Assembly (NCBI GenBank): GCA_003336485.1
Contig: QENH01000184.1
Coordinates: 1 to 38,266 of the forward strand
From: Candidatus Methanophagales archaeon
Lineage (GTDB): Archaea > Halobacteriota > Syntropharchaeia > Alkanophagales > Methanospirareceae
DNA length: 38,266 bases
Direction: 5' to 3'
Shown here piece after piece: positions 33,245 to 38,266 of this stretch. The translations under genes were made by a program, and so were the position numbers. The stretch's first letter is position 1. Each line of letters starts with the position of its first letter. Under the pieces are notes generated by a model. That model searched no databases. It was not told the origin of the DNA and was given only the letters and a program-made list of their open reading frames with translations.

Positions 33245-36200
33245 ATGAAAATATTCATAAGTTCAACATCCAAAGACTTAAAGAACGAGCGGAGAGAAGC
33301 GATTACTACCGTAGACCGGATTGGTCAAGCAATAGCAATGGAGAAATTCTTTGCCTCGAACCACCAGCCCAAAGATGTATGCTTAAAATATTTACAAGAT
33401 TGTGATGCTGTAGTTTTAATTCTCGGATTTAAATACGGTTCGGTAGATAAAACCGAAGAAATATCCTTAACTGAGATCGAATACAACACAGCTAAGACTC
33501 TTGGGTTGCCTGTTTTTGTTTTCTTGAAGTGTCAATTGGATGAAGATAACTGCAACTGGCGACCAGAAGAGACAGATAGTGAAAAGTCCAAGAAGCTTCG
33601 TGACTTTAAATCTCGGTTAGATTATGAGAGATATAGAAAAACTTTCTCTACCCCTCACGAGTTATCCAGAGAGATTTTGGGGGCTATTCGACAATATGAA
33701 ATTGACAATGGTGCAATTGGAGTTCGTTTACCTGCTTTTACTTCATACAAAGATTTTTTTAAGCCTTTCCTTGACAATACCAAACTGTTTAACCATGTTT
33801 ATCACTTGGTAGGACGAAAAGGGTTTTTAGAGCGGTTGGACACTTTCGTAGAATTGGATAAGAGGGTAGCTTTGTTATATGGTCGAGGAGGGATTGGGAA
33901 AAGCAAGATCCTTTTTGAATTTGGCCGTGAATTTGAGGAAAAACACAGCGAGAGGAAACTCCGATTTCTTAGGGAAGGTATTGCACTATCCGATGACGCA
34001 ATCCGCCAATTACCAGCTCAAAAAACTATTGTAGTAGTTGATGATGCTCATCGGAGAGAAGACCTATCTACTCTATTTACCTTAGCTCAACAATATCCTG
34101 ATCGTGTAAAAATAATCCTTTCATGTAGACCTCAGGGATTCGAGTATATAAGGGCTACGTTAACTAAAGGAGGCTTCGATCCTCGGGAAGTTGAGAGTAT
34201 TCCAGAAATTAAGGAGCTTGGACGATCTGATTTAGAAGAATTAGGCAGGAGTGTACTTGGAAAAGACCATCAGCAATTTCTTGAACCTCTGATTCAAGTA
34301 GCTAAGGAATCTCCTTTGGTGCTCGTTATAGGTGGACGACTTCTTGCAGAAGAAAAAATTAATCCCACCATGTTGGAGCGCCATAGCGAGTTTCAGATGG
34401 CAGTTTTTGATAGATTTCAGGATGAGTTAATAGGGCAAGTCAGCGATAAAATTGGAGCTGAACTTTGTAGAGGGATCCTTTCTCTTATCTCCGCATTATC
34501 TCCGATCAAACCACAAACAGAAGATTTCCAAGAACATGCGTCAAAATTTCTAAACATCGATAGAGTCAAACTAATAGATGCAATCGGGATTCTTGAGAGT
34601 GCAAGTGTTCTTCTTCGCAGAGGGTACTCGCTCAGAATTACTCCTGATGTTCTATCTGATCATATTCTCTATAATGCTTGCATTACACGTCCGGGACAAC
34701 CAACGGGCTATGCACAAAAAGTATTTGATGCCTTCTGGAATATCTTTCCTGAGAATGTATTATTTAATTTATCAGAATTGGATTGGCGTGTTACACGAGA
34801 AGGGAAATCCATAGATTTGTTAGGTGAGACTTGGAAAATAATAGAAAATGAATTCCGGGAAGCTTCAGATTCTCAACGTTCACAGATACTGGGACATCTT
34901 GAAAAAGTGGCTTATTTCCTGCCTGCAAGAACACTACGGTTGGTTGAATATGCGATTCATAATCCTTCAATGGTATCTGATAATGAAGAGTGGGCTTCTC
35001 AATATACCCATAAAGATGTTCTCAATGCATTACCTCCATTATTAAAAGGAATTGCCTCTAATCCCGATTATTTGCATCGCTGCTGTGATCTTCTCTGGTA
35101 TTTGGGAAGGGATGACGAAAGACCAACTAATGATGGTCTTGGTCCTGAACCTGCTATGAGTGTTCTTTCTGCTCTGGCGGAATACCACATACGCAAACCG
35201 GTCAAGATTAACTCTGCAGTACTCGATGCCATAGAGAGATGGTTAAAGGAGCCTGATGCCCATGAGCACATACACTCACCTCTGGATGTACTCGATCCCC
35301 TGTTGGCAAAGGAAGGAGACTCGACAAGACTTCAGGGTTATGGTTTTGTTGCCACGCCATTTGCCGTTAGTTTTGAGATAACCAAACCAATTCATGAAAA
35401 GGCTATATCTCTTCTGTCAGACTGTACAAAATCCCAATCAACAAAAGTGGTCCTGCGCGCATTAAAAAGTCTTATTAAGACATTGATCCCTCCTCGTGGT
35501 CGATTAAATCGTGTTGTCTCAGATGATGAAATAAATCAATGGTTACCAGAACAAATGAGAATACTCGAAGTAATTGAGAATCTGATAAAAAATACAAAAG
35601 ATTCAATTGTACATATAGAAGTTGCTTCAGATCTCCAATGGCATGCTAAACGAAGCAGTCCGAAAGTCATAGCAGAAAAAGCGGATTCGATTATAAAGAC
35701 TATTCCAGATTCTTTTGATTTGCGAATTAATCGGGCCATAGGGTATCATTATGATAGTGATTGGAATGGTGAAGACCATACTCAGCACCGAAAGCGAGTT
35801 AAGGAAGAAATGAAGCAAACAGTCAGTGAGTTCTTAGACCGCTTTAATGAGGGATGGGAAGTGTTCGATTACCTAAATAAAATCCTGAGCCATTTCCAAA
35901 ACTGCGGCATTCAAGCGCAACCCGGTGATTTTCTACACTCACTCAGTACCACTGACTGTAAACTATCTATTGAAATTTGCAAACATATTATTCCCCATTC
36001 ATCCTCTCCTTTAGCGATTTATATAAGTTCATTATTAGTGGGGATACAGGAAAAAAGTCCAACTAAGGCTATTGAGCTAACTAAATTAGCGGTGGAGACT
36101 AAGAATAAATCACTTTGTTCTTCAATAGCACAGGGTTATGCTCCGAAAGGCGGGGACTCATCCATAGAGACCGATGAAATAAGCGTTATTAAAACACTAC

Positions 36201-37129
36201 TCTCATATCCAGACAGGAGTGTAAAACTTCAAGCGATAAAAGCGTTATGTAGATTTCCTGATGCTAAACGAGATAAAGCCATCCAATTAGCGTTGAGCAT
36301 TGATATTGAAGAGGATGAAAAATTAGCTGATACCTTATGTAATATTTTTAATTCCGTATATGGCATCCCACCAGAGGAACTAAATGACGGTGATCTAAAA
36401 ACGATTCTTTTCAAGTTAACCCGAATAAGGGAGCTTGATGATCATTTGTATCCCCTTTATGAATTCTTGGGATATTGCAGTTCTCGAATACCGGAAGCAG
36501 TTGTAGATTTTTTGCTTGAGAGGTTGAATATTGCTGAAAAATGGAAAAAGAGTTCAGGTGGAAAGTTCCAACCACTTCCATATCTTGGTTTTCACCAAGG
36601 ATTAAAAGATATTTCGTCTAGTCCCAATTATAAAGATATCCTTAGAAGGGTTAGAGACAGGGCATTGAATCCAACAGCAATTGATTATTTTTGGCTTCCG
36701 AAACTTTTTGCTGAGCTATCTGACGGTTTCTCTTCCGTATGCTTTGAGGTTTTGGATGAGTGGATTGAATCGGATGACGTCAAGAAAATACAGGGTGTAG
36801 GATTGCTCCTTAAAGATGCGCCTTCAGGATTTGTTTTTTCGTATTCTGAATTCGTTTCGAGATTGATAGAAAAGTCATATGCGGTAGGTGATGATTGTTA
36901 TTTTATTGTAACCAGTAACCTTTCCTCACCGGCTATTTTAGGGGTGAGAACAGGAATAGCTGGAAAGCCGATGCCACAAGACGAAAAGCTTCGCGATCAT
37001 GCCAAAGACTTTTCACAGAAGTTTCCTGTGGGTTCACCCACACAGCGATTCTACCTTTTACTATCCGAACGTGCTGAATTATCAATACGTAATAGCTTGG
37101 CGAGAGATGAAGAATTATTTGAGGAATGA
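33245..37129 (+). CDS. DUF4062-STAND NTPase with helical-repeat C-terminus (candidate antiviral sensor)
   Basis: This 1294-residue protein has three parts. Residues 1-95 are a DUF4062 domain (IFISSTSKDLKNERREAI, AVVLILGFKYGSV, SLTEIEYNTA), a TIR-like alpha/beta fold used as an effector or signalling domain. Residues about 195-470 are a STAND/NACHT-like ATPase with Walker A GRGGIGKS at 213-220, Walker B IVVVDDAH near 262-269 and ILSCRPQGF as sensor. The last 800 residues are irregular alpha-helical repeats suited to ligand recognition. Proteins of this layout act in prokaryotic immunity by sensing a phage product and oligomerising. It stands alone with its own GGAG 8 nt upstream, between an MNT/HEPN module and decayed toxin-antitoxin genes. 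No stop or frame break occurs. Confidence 0.85.
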   Translation: MKIFISSTSKDLKNERREAITTVDRIGQAIAMEKFFASNHQPKDVCLKYLQDCDAVVLILGFKYGSVDKTEEISLTEIEYNTAKTLGLPVFVFLKCQLDEDNCNWRPEETDSEKSKKLRDFKSRLDYERYRKTFSTPHELSREILGAIRQYEIDNGAIGVRLPAFTSYKDFFKPFLDNTKLFNHVYHLVGRKGFLERLDTFVELDKRVALLYGRGGIGKSKILFEFGREFEEKHSERKLRFLREGIALSDDAIRQLPAQKTIVVVDDAHRREDLSTLFTLAQQYPDRVKIILSCRPQGFEYIRATLTKGGFDPREVESIPEIKELGRSDLEELGRSVLGKDHQQFLEPLIQVAKESPLVLVIGGRLLAEEKINPTMLERHSEFQMAVFDRFQDELIGQVSDKIGAELCRGILSLISALSPIKPQTEDFQEHASKFLNIDRVKLIDAIGILESASVLLRRGYSLRITPDVLSDHILYNACITRPGQPTGYAQKVFDAFWNIFPENVLFNLSELDWRVTREGKSIDLLGETWKIIENEFREASDSQRSQILGHLEKVAYFLPARTLRLVEYAIHNPSMVSDNEEWASQYTHKDVLNALPPLLKGIASNPDYLHRCCDLLWYLGRDDERPTNDGLGPEPAMSVLSALAEYHIRKPVKINSAVLDAIERWLKEPDAHEHIHSPLDVLDPLLAKEGDSTRLQGYGFVATPFAVSFEITKPIHEKAISLLSDCTKSQSTKVVLRALKSLIKTLIPPRGRLNRVVSDDEINQWLPEQMRILEVIENLIKNTKDSIVHIEVASDLQWHAKRSSPKVIAEKADSIIKTIPDSFDLRINRAIGYHYDSDWNGEDHTQHRKRVKEEMKQTVSEFLDRFNEGWEVFDYLNKILSHFQNCGIQAQPGDFLHSLSTTDCKLSIEICKHIIPHSSSPLAIYISSLLVGIQEKSPTKAIELTKLAVETKNKSLCSSIAQGYAPKGGDSSIETDEISVIKTLLSYPDRSVKLQAIKALCRFPDAKRDKAIQLALSIDIEEDEKLADTLCNIFNSVYGIPPEELNDGDLKTILFKLTRIRELDDHLYPLYEFLGYCSSRIPEAVVDFLLERLNIAEKWKKSSGGKFQPLPYLGFHQGLKDISSSPNYKDILRRVRDRALNPTAIDYFWLPKLFAELSDGFSSVCFEVLDEWIESDDVKKIQGVGLLLKDAPSGFVFSYSEFVSRLIEKSYAVGDDCYFIVTSNLSSPAILGVRTGIAGKPMPQDEKLRDHAKDFSQKFPVGSPTQRFYLLLSERAELSIRNSLARDEELFEE

Positions 37130-37318
37130 TGATACTTACGACTGATAAATATAGAGAATACAATAGGATATCCTGGACCAGCAAGTTCGGAATGTCAGAA
37201 ATAGTTCAGATGTATTTTCAAAAATTGTTAAAACCGAGGGATAAATGAAGATTGACGGAATAATATGGCTCAGAGACGTTGAGTGCCAGAGAGATGGCAA
37301 GAAAGGAGAGGCGATAAT
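37130..37318. other. Spacer with short relic sequences
   Basis: AATATAGAGAATACAATA (37146-37163) and GTTCGGAATGTCAGAAATA (37186-37204) resemble segments at 33126-33141 and 33090-33107 in the spacer before the STAND gene. The STAND gene is thus flanked by related scraps in direct orientation. No gene is visible. Confidence 0.4.
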
Positions 37319-37587
37319 ATGACAAAAAGTGAATCTAAAAGCCTGCCACGTTTTAAGTCCCTTGATGAACTTGTAACGTTCTTTGATACTCAGGATCTGG
37401 GTGAATACTGGACTGAGATGCCCGAAGCCCACTTTGAAGTTGATATCAAGACAAGAGAAAGGCATATCTCTTTGCTCTCGACTCTGAACTTGCTAATAAA
37501 GTGATAGAAATTGCTAAATCCCGGAAAATCTCTTCCGAGGCTCTTATCAATGCATGGCTTAAAGAGAAAATTCGTGAACAGATGTGA
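37319..37587 (+). pseudogene. BrnA/CopG-like antitoxin with a frameshift
   Basis: The first frame encodes SLPRFKSLDELVTFFDTQD and LGEYWTEMPEAHFEVDIK, the hallmark start of COG5304-like antitoxins. It then runs out of frame to a stop at 37502-37504. The expected second half (AYLFALDSELANKVIEIAK, then SSEALINAWLKEKI) is intact in another frame up to TGA 37585-37587. A 2-nt gain near AGAGAAAGG explains the break. No BrnT-type toxin is adjacent. Confidence 0.8.
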
Positions 37588-37642
37588 AGGCAAAGGAAGG
37601 GAAAACAACGGTGCGTAACGTGGGTTTTGCGGTTTCGTTTAG

Positions 37643-37776
37643 CTGGAAAGCGGTACAGACCTGCGATATATCCAGAAGCTGTTGGGACATAAAAGTTCGA
37701 AGACAAAAAATATATATGTAATAAGAATATAAGTAAGATTAAAAGTCCGTTGGATAACTTACAGAAAAAAAAAGAG
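37643..37776 (+). pseudogene. Xer-type tyrosine recombinase, C-terminal relic
   Basis: One frame reads LESGTDLRYIQKLLGHKSSKTKNIYVIRI and stops at 37730-37732. A shifted frame continues SKIKSPLDNLQKKKEE. Box II LGH with its histidine and the catalytic tyrosine (NIY) are recognisable, as is the family ending KSPLDNL. The upstream HSFATH box is reduced to noise at 37622-37642. At least two lesions are present. The rest of the spacer to 37903 has no gene. Confidence 0.8.
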
Positions 37777-37903
37777 GAGATGATTGGAGATGGAGAAGTT
37801 CGATCAGAGGGATGTATATGCGAACCAAGTTAGGATATATTGCCAAATTAGAAGAATATACATTAGATATATAACCTCTTTAAGAATATGGGGGTAGACT
37901 AAT

Positions 37904-38173
37904 ATGATCAATAAAACCCAAAACATCAATATTCGTGAGGCTAAAAAAGAAGATTTTTACTTTGTAACAGGGTTAATGCATGAGGCACTTGAGCCATATT
38001 ATGGCGGTGATCATAAGGCCCATGCTCGACGGATATTTTCAACACACATTTCTGGAGGAAAAGATCAGATTGGTCATTTTTCATACGAGCAAAAAATGTT
38101 TATTATTACGCTCGATGATGTACCAGCGGGCATGATACATATAGTACTTGACTTTCGGAGTTATATAAAGTAA
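37904..38173 (+). pseudogene. GNAT acetyltransferase, truncated after the first half
   Basis: This 89-residue frame has the N-terminal half of a GNAT domain: INIREAKKEDFYFVTGLMHEAL, then KMFIITLDDVPAGMIHIVLDF. It stops at RSYIK before the acetyl-CoA-binding motif (Q/RxxGxG/A). It is therefore probably inactive. The sequence after the stop (38174-38266) shows no continuation, so an insertion or rearrangement removed the rest. Confidence 0.65.
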
Positions 38174-38266
38174 GGAAAAAATTAACAGCACCATTTTTCA
38201 CCTCACAGTCTTTCAATTTCCCATAGGCGACATTTTAGGTATTCTGTGAAATGCTGTATAAAAGAT

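Overview
The window looks like the chromosome of a methane-metabolising euryarchaeon, possibly from an anaerobic methanotroph or methanogen lineage (inference). The clues are archaeal-type GlnK/Amt pairs, a CfbB/CbiA-type amidotransferase (F430 or cobamide branch), archaeal gltB-type synthase genes with N-terminal ferredoxin domains, a PGF-CTERM surface protein, half-size RND exporters, MNT/HEPN and RelBE modules, AT-rich promoters and T-rich terminators. No tRNA, rRNA or CRISPR array was recognised.

Layout. (1) 163-2000: an ABC-type ATPase and a TOPRIM/DUF4276-like partner form a candidate two-gene defence system. (2) 2109-8305 (minus): an operon of glnA, a GlcD-like FAD/Fe-S oxidoreductase, a divergent gltB-like paralogue and a glutamate synthase core. 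(3) 8543-9106: a ribbon-helix-helix regulator divergent from glnA. (4) 9150-12104 (minus): cfbB/cbiA, glnK and amt. (5) 12366-20997: a B12/radical-SAM protein, then a membrane-oriented block holding a PGF-CTERM surface protein, two half-size RND exporters, a CBS protein, a winged-helix regulator, an amphipathic helical protein and a UbiB-type kinase. (6) 21065-25646 (minus): a second amt-glnK pair, then a nifV-type homocitrate synthase operon that also carries a DUF364 protein and a class I glutamine amidotransferase. (7) 25725-29331: an accessory island with a RelBE pair, an insertion sequence, decayed toxin and recombinase genes and palindromic repeats. (8) 29332-32007 (minus): a cysteine-rich mini-protein and an NMT1/SsuABC-type importer. 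(9) 32394 to the end: an MNT/HEPN pair, a 1294-residue DUF4062-STAND protein, a frameshifted antitoxin, recombinase scars and a truncated acetyltransferase.

The strongest system-level signal is one promoter architecture in front of five minus-strand operons: glnA, amt1, amt2, the nifV operon and the ABC-transporter operon. It has an inverted repeat (TTCATA-N5-TATGAA or a close variant) and a core element TATTTGAGA on the plus strand. The gap between them is exactly 14 nt (glnA, amt1, amt2) or exactly 4 nt (nifV operon, transporter), a difference of about one helical turn. This defines a probable nitrogen regulon and ties an uncharacterised transporter and its cysteine-rich partner to nitrogen or nitrogenase-cofactor metabolism.

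The second is a family of four long imperfect palindromes, all in the same orientation. Three lie directly 3' of defence or toxin-antitoxin genes and the fourth lies between a secreted-protein gene and a decayed toxin. They resemble integron-cassette recombination sites in layout. One has been hit by an insertion sequence whose 8-bp target duplication is the conserved 3' core of the palindrome.
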